Shown: piece after piece, positions 43,043-52,607 of the stretch
Layout: every line of letters starts with the position of its first letter
How positions within the stretch are numbered: position 1 is the first letter of the stretch
Origin: Puia sp963703355
GTDB lineage: Bacteria; Bacteroidota; Bacteroidia; Chitinophagales; Chitinophagaceae
Length of the DNA: 64,000 bases
Direction of reading: 5' to 3'
Assembly: GCA_963703355.1 (NCBI GenBank)
Contig: OY969813.1
Coordinates: forward strand, 372,001-436,000
Made by a program: the position numbers and the translations under genes
Notes under the pieces: generated by a model
What the model saw: only the letters and a program-made list of their open reading frames with translations
The model's database searches: none
Told to the model about the DNA's origin: nothing

Positions 43043-44719
43043 ATGGAGGAATTGAATGTGGAAGGGAAGTCACTGAATTTCCTGGAAGAAATAATAGAGG
43101 ATGACCTAAAAACTGAGAAATATAAATCGATTCTCACCCGCTTTCCTCCAGAGCCCAATGGTTATCTGCATATCGGACATGCAAAATCAATCTGTCTCAA
43201 CTTTGGACTAGCAATTGAATATGGTGGTAAAACCAATCTACGATTTGATGACACCAATCCTTCAAAAGAAGAAACGGAGTATGTAGAAAGCATCATTGAA
43301 GATGTACAATGGCTGGGTTTCAAGCCCGATAAAATTTTATATGCGTCTGATTATTTTGAACAGCTGTACCAATTTGCATTAAACCTTATTGATAAAGGCT
43401 TAGCTTATGTAGACGATAGCAGTAGTGAGGATATTGCTGTTCAAAAAGGAACACCCACGCAACCTGGAGTAGCAAATAAGTACAGGAGCAGAACCGTTAC
43501 GGAAAATCGGATCTTGTTCGAAGAGATGAGAGCCGGAAAATATGCAGATGGTGAAAAAGTCTTAAGAGCCAGGATAGATCTGGCTGCACCCAATATGCAT
43601 TTGAGGGATCCGATTATTTACAGAATTAAGAAAGCGCATCATCACCGCACGGCAAATAATTGGTGTATCTACCCCATGTATGATTTCGCCCATGGGCAGA
43701 GTGATTCGATAGAAAAGGTTACACATTCCATTTGTACGTTGGAATTCGTTGCCCACAGGCCATTATATGACTGGTTTATTGAAAATCTTGGAATATTTCC
43801 ATCTCACCAGTACGAATTTGCCCGCCTGAATATGACTTTCACAGTCCTCAGTAAACGCAAATTACTTCAACTGGTAGAGGAAAAATATGTCGAGGCCTGG
43901 GATGATCCCCGCATGCCCACCATCTCGGGCTTACGCAGACGTGGATATACCGCGGAAAGTATCCGAAATTTTACTGAACGGATAGGTGTCCAAAAAAGGG
44001 ATAACCTGATTGATGTTTCGCTGCTTGAATTTTGTTTACGTGAAGACCTAAATAAAAACGCACTTCGCAGAATGGTCGTTTTTGATCCTTTGAAAATTAC
44101 CATAACCAATTATCCCGATCAGGTAGAGCTGTTGACGACTGAGGATTATCCTGATGGGAGTGAAAAATCAGGGAGCCGTGAAATTCCATTCAGTAAAGAG
44201 TTGTATATCGAAAAAGAAGATTTCATGGAGTTCCCGGCGAAAAAGTTTTTTAGGCTTGCCCCGGGAAAAAGAGTCCGGTTAAAAAGCGCTTATATCATTG
44301 AATGCGAGAAAGTAATAAAAGATAATGAGGGGAATATTACAGAGCTTGAATGTGTCTATCTCCCCGAAAGTAAAAGTGGTCATGACGCATCCGGTCTGAA
44401 AGTCCAGGGCACTCTTCACTGGGTAAGTAAAGCACATGCGATTCAAATAACATTGAACTTGTATGATCGTTTGTTTAAAGTTGAAAATCCATCGATGGAA
44501 GAGGGGGATTTTAAAGATTATATAAATCCGCATTCGCTTGAAGTTGTTACAACCGCGATGGCAGAACCTTCACTATTGCAGGCTACACCCGATGAACGTT
44601 ATCAGTTTATACGTAAAGCCTATTTCTGTTTGGATAAATCTTCGCAAGGCACGAAACTTATTTTCAATAGAACAGTAAGTCTCAAAGATGCATGGGCTAA
44701 GGAAATTAAAAAGGGATGA
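43043..44719 (+). CDS. glnS: Glutaminyl-tRNA synthetase
   Basis: A 558-residue class I synthetase. HIGH signature PEPNGYLHIGHAKS (HIGH at 43-46) and the KMSKS variant VLSKRKL. Two C-terminal anticodon-binding beta-barrels follow from about residue 340. It charges tRNA-Gln directly. The presence of a dedicated GlnRS fits Bacteroidota. Its 3' end overlaps a strong hairpin shared with the convergent gene. Confidence 0.96.
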   Translation: MEELNVEGKSLNFLEEIIEDDLKTEKYKSILTRFPPEPNGYLHIGHAKSICLNFGLAIEYGGKTNLRFDDTNPSKEETEYVESIIEDVQWLGFKPDKILYASDYFEQLYQFALNLIDKGLAYVDDSSSEDIAVQKGTPTQPGVANKYRSRTVTENRILFEEMRAGKYADGEKVLRARIDLAAPNMHLRDPIIYRIKKAHHHRTANNWCIYPMYDFAHGQSDSIEKVTHSICTLEFVAHRPLYDWFIENLGIFPSHQYEFARLNMTFTVLSKRKLLQLVEEKYVEAWDDPRMPTISGLRRRGYTAESIRNFTERIGVQKRDNLIDVSLLEFCLREDLNKNALRRMVVFDPLKITITNYPDQVELLTTEDYPDGSEKSGSREIPFSKELYIEKEDFMEFPAKKFFRLAPGKRVRLKSAYIIECEKVIKDNEGNITELECVYLPESKSGHDASGLKVQGTLHWVSKAHAIQITLNLYDRLFKVENPSMEEGDFKDYINPHSLEVVTTAMAEPSLLQATPDERYQFIRKAYFCLDKSSQGTKLIFNRTVSLKDAWAKEIKKG

Positions 44720-44752
44720 TCACAACCAAACCGTTGAAACTCATCCCTTTTT
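44708..44752. terminator. Bidirectional intrinsic terminator after glnS
   Basis: AAAAAGGGATGA (44708-44719) and TCATCCCTTTTT (44741-44752) form a perfect 12-bp stem with a 21-base loop, flanked by A and T runs on both sides. It overlaps the glnS stop codon and lies between convergent genes, so it should terminate in both directions. Confidence 0.85.
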
Positions 44753-44774
44753 TAAAATAACCTAAGAATAAATA

Positions 44775-45152
44775 CTAGTTACTGGCTGGCTTCGCTCCAC
44801 TACGCATCTGTTGCATATATTTTGTCCGCCAATCCTGATATTGTTTAAAAAGAGGATCTCCGAGAATGGGCTGAATTCTTTTATCAGCCTGATCTGTTAT
44901 AGCCTGCATTTTTGCTTGTTTTTCATCCTGGTTTAGTGTCTGATCCTGGAAAATTGCACGACGCTGTGGCCCGTACGACATACTGATGGCAACTACTGAA
45001 TCTGCCTGGACATCTGTCATTTTTAAGTCTGTAACCAGCTTTTGTTTCATTTGAGCCGCTCTGGCGGCAGGGTCACTCTGCTGGGCAAAACTGTTAACAG
45101 AACTAAATAAGGCCAGCATGACCAATACGCCTGCCGCGATAAATTGTTTCAT
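44775..45152 (-). CDS. Small exported protein, Spy/LTXXQ-like
   Basis: A 125-residue secreted protein. Signal peptide about 1-24 (ending SFAQQ). The mature domain is helical and charged: KLVTDLKMTDVQADSVVAISM and a Met/Gln-rich QAKMQAITDQADKRIQPIL, resembling Spy/CpxP-type periplasmic chaperone-like proteins of Bacteroidota. The family assignment is tentative. Converges on glnS. Confidence 0.6.
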   Translation of the reverse strand: MKQFIAAGVLVMLALFSSVNSFAQQSDPAARAAQMKQKLVTDLKMTDVQADSVVAISMSYGPQRRAIFQDQTLNQDEKQAKMQAITDQADKRIQPILGDPLFKQYQDWRTKYMQQMRSGAKPASN

Positions 45153-45288
45153 AATTTGAAGTTTTTATAAATACTTGGAACACCAAATACATGCCAATGG
45201 TTGTTAATGGAACCATTCTTTATACAAATGGCAGGCTGGCTCCTTTTTCAGTTCGGAAAGACTTTCAGAACTTATGTAAATTGCATTC

Positions 45289-46104
45289 ATGAAACAGTAC
45301 CTGGATTTATTAAAGCATATTACTGTAAACGGAGTACAAAAAGAGGATCGCACCGGCACGGGTACCCAGAGTTGCTTTGGTTATCAGATGCGTTTTGATC
45401 TGAGGAATGGATTCCCCATGGTTTCCACGAAGCAACTGCACCTTAAAAGCATAATATATGAATTGCTCTGGTTCCTGAAAGGTGAAACCAATATCAAATA
45501 TCTGAAAGATCATGGTGTCAGAATTTGGGATGAATGGGCGGATGATCGGGGAGAACTGGGACCGGTTTATGGAAAACAATGGAGAAGCTGGACCGGCGCA
45601 GATGGAAAACAAATAGACCAAATCAGTACGTTGATCCAACAACTCAATACCAATCCGGACAGCCGCCGTTTAATAGTGAGTGCCTGGAATGTAGGTGATC
45701 TCCCGGATATGGCACTTTTGCCTTGTCATGTGCTGTTTCAATTTTATACGTCGCCATCGGATACCCATACAGGTCGCCGTGTATTAAGCTGTCAGCTTTA
45801 CCAGAGAAGTGCTGACGTATTTCTGGGAGTGCCTTTTAATATCGCATCATACGCACTGTTAACAATGATGATCGCACAGGTGGTCAATATGGATCCGGGT
45901 GAATTTATTCACAGTTTTGGCGACGTACACCTTTACAATAATCACCGGGAACAGGCTGCATTACAATTGACGAGGTCACCAAACTCTTTGCCACAAATGA
46001 AATTAAATCCTGCAGTGAAAAATATTTTTGATTTTCAATTTGAAGATTTCACCCTTGAAAATTATCAACCACACCCGCCAATAAGAGGCAGTGTAGCTGT
46101 ATAA
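45289..46104 (+). CDS. thyA: Thymidylate synthase
   Basis: A 271-residue enzyme that methylates dUMP using methylene-tetrahydrofolate. It has the N-terminal DRTGTGTQSCFGYQMRFD, active cysteine in LLPCHVLFQFY, the RRLIVSAWNVGD sequence, and QRSADVFLGVPFNIASYA, all standard in ThyA. Length matches bacterial ThyA. folA follows by 11 bases. Confidence 0.97.
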   Translation: MKQYLDLLKHITVNGVQKEDRTGTGTQSCFGYQMRFDLRNGFPMVSTKQLHLKSIIYELLWFLKGETNIKYLKDHGVRIWDEWADDRGELGPVYGKQWRSWTGADGKQIDQISTLIQQLNTNPDSRRLIVSAWNVGDLPDMALLPCHVLFQFYTSPSDTHTGRRVLSCQLYQRSADVFLGVPFNIASYALLTMMIAQVVNMDPGEFIHSFGDVHLYNNHREQAALQLTRSPNSLPQMKLNPAVKNIFDFQFEDFTLENYQPHPPIRGSVAV

Positions 46105-46115
46105 ATAAATTTCTG

Positions 46116-46640
46116 ATGAAGTTATCCATTATTGTAGCCGCAGCAGAAAACAACGCTATCGGTAAAGACAACCAGATGCTTTGGAATCTTCCTGAGGATA
46201 TGAAATTTTTTAAAAATACTACCTGGGGATTTCCCATTATAATGGGAAGGAAGACTTTTGAAGCGCTTGGAAATAAATCATTACCCGGAAGATTCAACAT
46301 TATCATCAGTAGACAAAAAGGATACACTACCGGAGATAGTGATGTTCAGGTGGCAGATAGTCTTTCTAATGCAATCAAACTGGCATCTCAATACGATACT
46401 AAAGAAATATTTATTGGTGGAGGGGGGCAAATCTATAGTGAGTCACTTTTACTCTGTGATACTATTTATATGACCAGAGTTTGTATTCAATTGGACGGTG
46501 ATGCCTTTTTTCCTGAAATTCCCAAAGACATTTTCGTACTTACGAATTCTAAAAATGTTCCGGCAGACGAAAAACATGCCTATGCGATGGATTTTCAAAC
46601 CTGGACCAAAATAACATCCATACCGAAACATACCGTATAA
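46116..46640 (+). CDS. folA: Dihydrofolate reductase
   Basis: A 174-residue DHFR. MKLSIIVAAAENNAIGKDNQ at the N-terminus contains the conserved loop, MLWNLPEDMKFFK the active-site acidic residue, and FPIIMGRKTFEALG the cofactor segment; GGGGQIYSE is the NADPH loop. It regenerates THF oxidised by ThyA. The pair thyA-folA is conventional and both are followed by a methyltransferase. Confidence 0.96.
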   Translation: MKLSIIVAAAENNAIGKDNQMLWNLPEDMKFFKNTTWGFPIIMGRKTFEALGNKSLPGRFNIIISRQKGYTTGDSDVQVADSLSNAIKLASQYDTKEIFIGGGGQIYSESLLLCDTIYMTRVCIQLDGDAFFPEIPKDIFVLTNSKNVPADEKHAYAMDFQTWTKITSIPKHTV

Positions 46641-46646
46641 GGTCAA

Positions 46647-47447
46647 ATGTATTCAAAACCCAGGCTTGTTATTAAATGGCTTCAATATTACTTCCACGGG
46701 TCTAACGGCAAAGGACACGGTATTCATTCACCGTTTGTATTTGATCTGGTAACATCTGTCCTGAATGACAAGCGTACATATTATGCTTATGAAAAAATAG
46801 AGGAGGTTAAAAAGTCATTACTGAGGGATGAAAGAATGATTCAAATTGACGATGCCGGGGCAGGATCCAGACAAGGATCAAAGAAATCAAAAAAAATTTC
46901 GGATATAGCCCGCAGCTCGGTATCTACGCAACAATTTGGGAGACTTTTATTCCGACTTGCAAATCACTATTCCGCCAAAACCATTATAGAACTGGGAACT
47001 TCACTTGGAATTTCGGCAGCTTATCTTGCTTCTGCCAATCATAAAAATCGTGTAACAACGATTGATGCTTCCGATTCTATCGGAAAAATTGCAAGGGAGA
47101 CAATAACGAAGCTCAACCTGGAAAATATACATCTGGTGAATGGAAATTTTAACGATATGCTGGATGAGATTATTGCTACAAATGCACCTGCTGATCTTGT
47201 ATTTATAGATGGTAATCATAAAAAAAAAGCCGTCCTGGAGTACTTCGAAAAATTCTTGTGCAGGATTTCAAGTTCGTCGCTGGTTATTATTCATGATATT
47301 CACTGGAGCAGAGAAATGGAAGAAACATGGTTCATCTTAAAATCGCATCCGAAGGTTAAAATGAGTATTGATATTTTTTCGGCAGGACTAATTTTCTTCA
47401 GAGAAGAATTTCAGGTGAAGCAAGATTTCATATTAAGATTCATTTAA
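46647..47447 (+). CDS. Class I SAM-dependent methyltransferase (O-methyltransferase-like)
   Basis: A 266-residue protein starting six bases after folA. A Rossmann methyltransferase fold begins at IIELGTSLGISAAYLAS (motif I) with acidic TIDASDS (motif II) and LVFIDGNHKKKAVLEYF (motif IV, Asp-Gly-Asn-His), like caffeoyl-CoA-type O-methyltransferases. Substrate unknown. It probably is the third gene of a thyA-folA-methyltransferase-rsmF-like cluster. Confidence 0.75.
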   Translation: MYSKPRLVIKWLQYYFHGSNGKGHGIHSPFVFDLVTSVLNDKRTYYAYEKIEEVKKSLLRDERMIQIDDAGAGSRQGSKKSKKISDIARSSVSTQQFGRLLFRLANHYSAKTIIELGTSLGISAAYLASANHKNRVTTIDASDSIGKIARETITKLNLENIHLVNGNFNDMLDEIIATNAPADLVFIDGNHKKKAVLEYFEKFLCRISSSSLVIIHDIHWSREMEETWFILKSHPKVKMSIDIFSAGLIFFREEFQVKQDFILRFI

Positions 47448-47469
47448 AGTCAACTTTAATAAAACGCAA

Positions 47470-48876
47470 TTGTCGGCAACATTACCATCTGACCTGATGC
47501 AGTCTCTTATTAAAATGGATCATTTTGATCCGGAGCGTTTTTTGGCGGTTCATGAATCAGGAGATCAGGTAATATCCATTCACTTAAACCCGGGGAAAAA
47601 TGCAAATTCAGACACCGGTTGGTCATCGGATATCAAAGAGGCTCCCTTTGAAATTTCAGAGAAAGTTTCATGGGCTCCTGATGCTTATTATCTATCAGGC
47701 AGACCCTTGTTTACTTCAGACCCTTTTTTTCATGCGGGACTCTATTATGTACAGGAGGCTTCAGGAATGTTTTTGGCTCACGTACTCAAACAAATAACTG
47801 ATTTAAATAAGGATCTCCGGATATTGGACTTATGTGCCGCACCCGGAGGCAAATCAACACTGATCCAATCGCTGATTTCGCCGGGGTCATTACTCGTCAG
47901 CAATGAAGTAATAAAATCGCGTGTACCCGCTTTGTATCAAAATATAACTAAATGGGGGTATGTAAATAATATAGTAACCAACAATGATCCGACGCACTTT
48001 AGAAAGATATCGGGCTTTTTTGATATTATTTTAATCGATGCACCATGTAGCGGTAGTGGTTTATTCAGAAAGGATGCGGAAGCAATAAAAGAATGGAGTA
48101 CTGAACTGGTGAATCTTTGTCAGTTGAGGCAACAGCGTATCATTGCAGATGCGTGGGAAAGTTTAAAAGAAAATGGCTTTTTGATTTATTGTACCTGTTC
48201 CTATTCAAAGGAAGAAAATGAAGATATAATTGACTCCATACTTGGACAATTTAACTGCATTTCTATTCCCCTGCTCCCAAGTAAAGATTGGAACATCGTA
48301 GAGACGAATTCTGACCAACATCGTGGGTTCGGGTATAGATTTTATCCGGATAAAATATCCGGAGAAGGATTTTTTATTTCGGTCATTCAAAAGAAGCAAA
48401 CCACACCAACGATACGAACACATAGAAAAAATGGCAAATTCAGCAAAACGCCGAAAATAGTAGAACTTCAATTGAACAGGTGGGTCAGTGATGATTCACT
48501 TAATTATATCCCGATCGGAGATGCATTTCACGCATTTCCACTACGATTGTCCGACGATCTTGAAATATTGAAAAACAATCTATATCTGAAAAAGGCGGGG
48601 ATACGACTGGGAAAATCAGGTGGAAAAGAATGGATTCCCGACCATGAATTGGCTTTGGCCAATTTTTTGAGGAAGGATATATCTAATTTCGACGTTTCCA
48701 AAACTGATGCACTCCGATTTTTAAGCGGACTACCTTTTGAGACCGATATTAGCGAAAAGGGCTGGGGGGTTGTGAGTTACGAAAGGCGGCCACTGGGTTG
48801 GATAAAAATGCTGGAAAAAAGGATAAACAATTATTATCCAAATTCATGGAGGATTCGCCGGCAGGATATATTTTAA
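47470..48876 (+). CDS. RNA m5C methyltransferase, NOL1/NOP2/Sun (RsmF-like)
   Basis: A 468-residue RsmF-type RNA cytosine methyltransferase. SAM site LDLCAAPGGKSTLI, active cysteine motif DAPCSGSGLFRKD and YCTCSYSKEENE (the TCS catalytic motif) are clear. The C-terminal domain (about 330-468) resembles the PUA-like/rRNA-MeTase extension of RsmF. The start is TTG (47470); a downstream ATG at codon 10 is less likely because LPSDLMQSLI belongs to the family N-terminus. It lies close behind the methyltransferase gene. Confidence 0.88.
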   Translation: MSATLPSDLMQSLIKMDHFDPERFLAVHESGDQVISIHLNPGKNANSDTGWSSDIKEAPFEISEKVSWAPDAYYLSGRPLFTSDPFFHAGLYYVQEASGMFLAHVLKQITDLNKDLRILDLCAAPGGKSTLIQSLISPGSLLVSNEVIKSRVPALYQNITKWGYVNNIVTNNDPTHFRKISGFFDIILIDAPCSGSGLFRKDAEAIKEWSTELVNLCQLRQQRIIADAWESLKENGFLIYCTCSYSKEENEDIIDSILGQFNCISIPLLPSKDWNIVETNSDQHRGFGYRFYPDKISGEGFFISVIQKKQTTPTIRTHRKNGKFSKTPKIVELQLNRWVSDDSLNYIPIGDAFHAFPLRLSDDLEILKNNLYLKKAGIRLGKSGGKEWIPDHELALANFLRKDISNFDVSKTDALRFLSGLPFETDISEKGWGVVSYERRPLGWIKMLEKRINNYYPNSWRIRRQDIF

Positions 48877-48930
48877 TATTTTATTTGCAAGATAAGTGAG
48901 CATCTTTGCGTTCATTCATAAATACCTGAC

Positions 48931-49923
48931 ATGAAAAACAGGATTATTTCGATTCTTCTTTTCCTACTCTGCGCTTCAGCCGGGTTTGCCCAACATGCTC
49001 AGTTGAGAATCTCAGGTAGTAATGGCAAATTTTATCTTGTTCATTTGGTAGTTGCCAAGGAAAATTGGTACAGCATTGGTCGATTATTTAACCTAAGTCC
49101 CCACGACATCGCAAGTTTTAACAATATGAGTTTTGACAAACCGCTCGACGTGGGAACACAGCTCAATATTCCACTGAATTCCACAAATTTCGATCAAAAA
49201 CAATTGAAGATTCCTGGTGAAACGCTTGTACCAATCTATCATTTGGTGGAAGAGAAAGAATGGATGTTCAAACTGAGTTCCATGTATAACGATGTACCGG
49301 TTACCAGTCTTGAAAAATGGAATAACGTTAAGAGAGACGACTTGAAACCAGGCACCGATCTCATAGTTGGATTTTTGAGAGTAAAAACAGATCTTTCCCC
49401 GCTCGCAGTTGGAATATCTTCAAACCCCTCAGTATCCATCGCTGATGGAGACGCGAAATCAGCAAAACCTTCGGATTTGCCTGCGACAACTACTGCTTCT
49501 GCCCCTTTGTACAGGCCTGAACCAACGAAATCTACTGCAAGCAATGTTTCCAATAATGTATCAACTCCAGCAACTGTAACCAATACAAACGAAAAAGTGA
49601 ATGTCTATGCAACGAGTCATAGCAATGGCGGCTTTTTTAATATGGATTATAACGCCAGCGGTAAAACTGTCAGCGGCCAGGCCGGCACATTCAAGAGTAC
49701 CAGCGGATGGTCGGATGGGAAATACTACGCGCTGATGAATGGCGCAGCAGTAGGGACAATTATTAGGGTTACCAGTGCCAACGGGAAAGTGATTTATGCA
49801 AAAGTACTTGGTCAATTACCTGATATGAAAGAAAGTATTGGATTGGTTACCCGCATCAGCAACGCTGCGGCGGCTGAACTGGGAGTGGGAGAGGGAAAAT
49901 TTCCTGTCGAAATAAAATATTGA
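48931..49923 (+). CDS. LysM-domain protein with an RlpA-like C-terminus
   Basis: A 330-residue exported protein (signal peptide about 1-20, ending FAQ). Two LysM-like modules (about 35-85 and 100-150), for example VVAKENWYSIGRLFNLSPHDI, bind peptidoglycan. A low-complexity Ser/Thr/Pro linker (about 170-215) follows. The C-terminal domain SGWSDGKYYALMN ... GKVIYAKVLGQLPD resembles a double-psi beta-barrel as in RlpA. It probably contacts or processes the cell wall. Converges on the cytochrome c gene 10 bases on. Confidence 0.78.
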   Translation: MKNRIISILLFLLCASAGFAQHAQLRISGSNGKFYLVHLVVAKENWYSIGRLFNLSPHDIASFNNMSFDKPLDVGTQLNIPLNSTNFDQKQLKIPGETLVPIYHLVEEKEWMFKLSSMYNDVPVTSLEKWNNVKRDDLKPGTDLIVGFLRVKTDLSPLAVGISSNPSVSIADGDAKSAKPSDLPATTTASAPLYRPEPTKSTASNVSNNVSTPATVTNTNEKVNVYATSHSNGGFFNMDYNASGKTVSGQAGTFKSTSGWSDGKYYALMNGAAVGTIIRVTSANGKVIYAKVLGQLPDMKESIGLVTRISNAAAAELGVGEGKFPVEIKY

Positions 49924-49933
49924 TGGCCGGTAC

Positions 49934-50704
49934 TCATTTCATCTGAAGCAATATCCGCGCAGATCCCGTGAGTTTATTGTCGGGATGATCAGTAGAGCCG
50001 TGATCTGTATAAAATGCTTCAACAATATACGCACCCCTGCGAGTCGAAGAATCTGGCTTACTTAAAGGCAACGTCCCCTGTATTCCAACAATGAAGTTCA
50101 ACCCTGGCTCCTTCGCATAATTCAATATCCATTTCACCATTTGCCGGGTGATGGGTTCATTTAAATCCGTATGCGTAGGCATCGTTTCCATGCCCCAGAT
50201 ACCCCTGGAGCCCTGGCGAATATGCCTGATCAGCAAGTCCTGGTTTTTAATGGTATTCTGATAACGCATCGCTATGTCCCTGAAAGAAGGTCCGGCCATT
50301 TTTATTTTAACAGCATGACAATTAAAACAATTTGAAATCAACAAACTACCAACACCGACTGTGTCAGAGAATTTTTTTTGTTGAAAATATGCTTGTGCCG
50401 CGGACTGACTTACAACATATTTCATTTTTATCAGGACTTCAGCGGATTGTATTTCCTGATATTTTGATTCACCATCTTCCTGATCGGATATTTCTATTGT
50501 ATACGGAACAACCTCGTTCCAAGAATGGACAGATTTATTGGCTGGTTGAACAATGCTGACCTGAGGTGAGTGATTATTCGTTTGATATACAGGGTTAGTT
50601 AAAATGGCAGCGCTTCTGAATTTACTTATTGATGAAGATGGGTAAACAAAAATTCCGATAAAAGTAGTTGAGAACAGGCAAATTTTTGAGTAGGCAACCT
50701 TCAA
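49934..50704 (-). CDS. Exported c-type cytochrome
   Basis: A 256-residue protein with a signal sequence (about 1-25). An N-terminal beta-sandwich domain (about 45-100) precedes a haem motif CFNCH with the probable Met ligand in MPTH (GMETMPTHTD), as in class I cytochrome c. The C-terminus has another beta-rich part. It may carry electrons for a PQQ- or FAD-type dehydrogenase. No ATG precedes the signal, so TTG (50704) is taken as start. Confidence 0.75.
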   Translation of the reverse strand: MKVAYSKICLFSTTFIGIFVYPSSSISKFRSAAILTNPVYQTNNHSPQVSIVQPANKSVHSWNEVVPYTIEISDQEDGESKYQEIQSAEVLIKMKYVVSQSAAQAYFQQKKFSDTVGVGSLLISNCFNCHAVKIKMAGPSFRDIAMRYQNTIKNQDLLIRHIRQGSRGIWGMETMPTHTDLNEPITRQMVKWILNYAKEPGLNFIVGIQGTLPLSKPDSSTRRGAYIVEAFYTDHGSTDHPDNKLTGSARILLQMK

Positions 50705-50737
50705 GATCTTCTTTATTTATTCCAGTTAAATTTAAAG

Positions 50738-52213
50738 TTATTTGGAATGAATTTCATCCGCTATTCTTTTTGCCGATCGAATACATGATTCCATTCCCCT
50801 GCTTAAATTATCAGCATAAGTACCTGCAAAATATATTCGACCTTCCGGTTTGATCACCTGCGGCCAGAATTTATGCATTTGACCTATAGGAAAAGGAATC
50901 ATTTCACAGGTTGGAGCGAAACCTTCTTTCGACCAGTCTTTTGTTAGTGCCTGAACAATGCTGTCTTTTTTCCCGGGATATAGTCTTCTGAATGCGGCTA
51001 ACACCCTTTGGGGAGACAATCCCGATGGGCCGTAGGCAACTATTAAAACTCTTTCTGTATTGACTTCATCAGCTGTTTGCCAGGTTGCCTGTATGTCGGG
51101 ATCCTCAAATTCTAAATTGATAGATTTTAATCCATCTTCAAGCCAGAATTTTGAACTTGCTTCGAAAATATAATGAGGATGCGACGTGTAGGCCAGATTA
51201 TCAACCACAAACTGCTTTTCCGGCGAAAGAGTAGGAGTTATCTGAATCTTTTTAAATACAGGTAAGGAAATGGCATTTACCAGGTAGTCGGCAGTCATCT
51301 GCTTTTCCTCATCATATCCATATTGTTTATATTTCACGATAACTGATTCAGAAGACTGGCTAATGGCAAGAACAGGAGAGCCGAGCTGAACTTTAGCACC
51401 AAGTTTCCTTGCAAATGCGTTGGTCATTTCCTGATTACCACCTTTCAGTCTGAAGGTATCTCCTTCAGAAAGTGGAATGCCGCGAAAACCCATTACAGCA
51501 AATCGCCATACTTTGTATAAAGCTGAATCGTTATTTCCTCCCAGGTAGTCGAGTGCCATGTTGGAAGCACCGTGTTTTTTATATAATGCTTCCAGTGAAA
51601 TATTATCCAGTTCATCAAGACCAACCCCAAATGGCTGCAGAGGATCGACAATTTTAGATATATAATCTTGCAGATAATAAGATTCCAAAGCCCACCAGGG
51701 ATTTTGCAAAAGAATATTTACTTCCTTATCATTAAAACCAAGATCTCTTAAAATCGCAGGGTCTCTCAGTTGAACGGCAGAATAAAATTTGCCTTTAACC
51801 ATCCTCAGGCCGTCGTCTCCCTGGCGGTAGGGTAGAACTTCCAGATCAAATTCCCTCGCGTACTCAAAGAATTTTTCATATCCTGGTTTAGTTATATGAT
51901 CTGCGCCATAATCTGCATACAGACCATCTGAAAAGCCATCTCTGCCGGTAAAAACATGACCTCCATGTCGACCACTGGCTTCCAGGACAATTACCTCGTG
52001 GCCGGCTTTCATCAATTCATAAGCACAACAAAGACCACTGATTCCGGCGCCGGCAACAATTATTTTCTTTCCTGAGTAATTTGGTTTTGATATACCATAG
52101 GTTTGTGAAATTTTACCGGACTCAGCCTGTATAATTTCGGGGACTGTAAGGCTTATGCCGGCTCCGGTCAGCAGCGTATTACGAATAAATTCCCGTCTTT
52201 TTAAATGATTCAT
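50738..52213 (-). CDS. Flavin amine oxidase family protein, Tat-exported
   Basis: A 491-residue FAD-containing oxidase. The Tat-like signal has KRREFIRNTLLTGAG. The dinucleotide-binding motif GAGISGLCCAYELMKAGHEV and the GRHGGHV motif are typical of monoamine-oxidase-type proteins; the C-terminal PEGRIYFAGTYADNLSRGMESC gives FAD contacts. It could oxidise an amine or act as a desaturase-type oxidoreductase. Starts four bases inside the preceding metal-binding gene (ATGA overlap), showing translational coupling. Confidence 0.82.
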   Translation of the reverse strand: MNHLKRREFIRNTLLTGAGISLTVPEIIQAESGKISQTYGISKPNYSGKKIIVAGAGISGLCCAYELMKAGHEVIVLEASGRHGGHVFTGRDGFSDGLYADYGADHITKPGYEKFFEYAREFDLEVLPYRQGDDGLRMVKGKFYSAVQLRDPAILRDLGFNDKEVNILLQNPWWALESYYLQDYISKIVDPLQPFGVGLDELDNISLEALYKKHGASNMALDYLGGNNDSALYKVWRFAVMGFRGIPLSEGDTFRLKGGNQEMTNAFARKLGAKVQLGSPVLAISQSSESVIVKYKQYGYDEEKQMTADYLVNAISLPVFKKIQITPTLSPEKQFVVDNLAYTSHPHYIFEASSKFWLEDGLKSINLEFEDPDIQATWQTADEVNTERVLIVAYGPSGLSPQRVLAAFRRLYPGKKDSIVQALTKDWSKEGFAPTCEMIPFPIGQMHKFWPQVIKPEGRIYFAGTYADNLSRGMESCIRSAKRIADEIHSK

Positions 52214-52590
52214 TTATTGCTTTTCATGCCTCCACCATCTTCCGGCTTCTTACAGCAGGTAGGTAATTTTTTATAAGCTTCAGGATCAGCAGTTACATCA
52301 TCGGCGTCATAACCCGCATTTGCAATTGCTGTTTTGATGTTTTCAATGGTAGTTCGGTCCCAGAGATAGGTGACTTTACATGTCTTCTTTTTATAATCGA
52401 CAGTAACTTTTTGAATACCATCTTCCCTGGTAAGATATTTTTCAATACGATCTTTACACTGTTCGCACTGGACGGTGGGAATGCTGATTGTAGCAGTTTC
52501 GAAGGCACCTTTTCGTACCGGAGCCTGAGACTGACTGAAAACGAAAAAACCTGAGACTAAGAAAATAAATAAACTGATAAACTTTTTCAT
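52210..52590 (-). CDS. Secreted heavy-metal-associated (HMA) domain protein
   Basis: A 126-residue protein. Signal peptide (MKKFISLFIFLVSGFFVFSQ) precedes an HMA domain: ISIPTVQCEQCKDRIEKYL gives the CxxC metal site, then VTVDYKKKTCKVTY and IANAGYDAD. Two more cysteines lie in TCCKKPED. It likely binds copper or another soft metal in the periplasm. The ATG at 52590 gives the signal; the longer upstream frame lacks sense. It overlaps the amine oxidase by four bases. Confidence 0.82.
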   Translation of the reverse strand: MKKFISLFIFLVSGFFVFSQSQAPVRKGAFETATISIPTVQCEQCKDRIEKYLTREDGIQKVTVDYKKKTCKVTYLWDRTTIENIKTAIANAGYDADDVTADPEAYKKLPTCCKKPEDGGGMKSNK

Positions 52591-52607
52591 ATGGATTTTA
52601 TTACAAT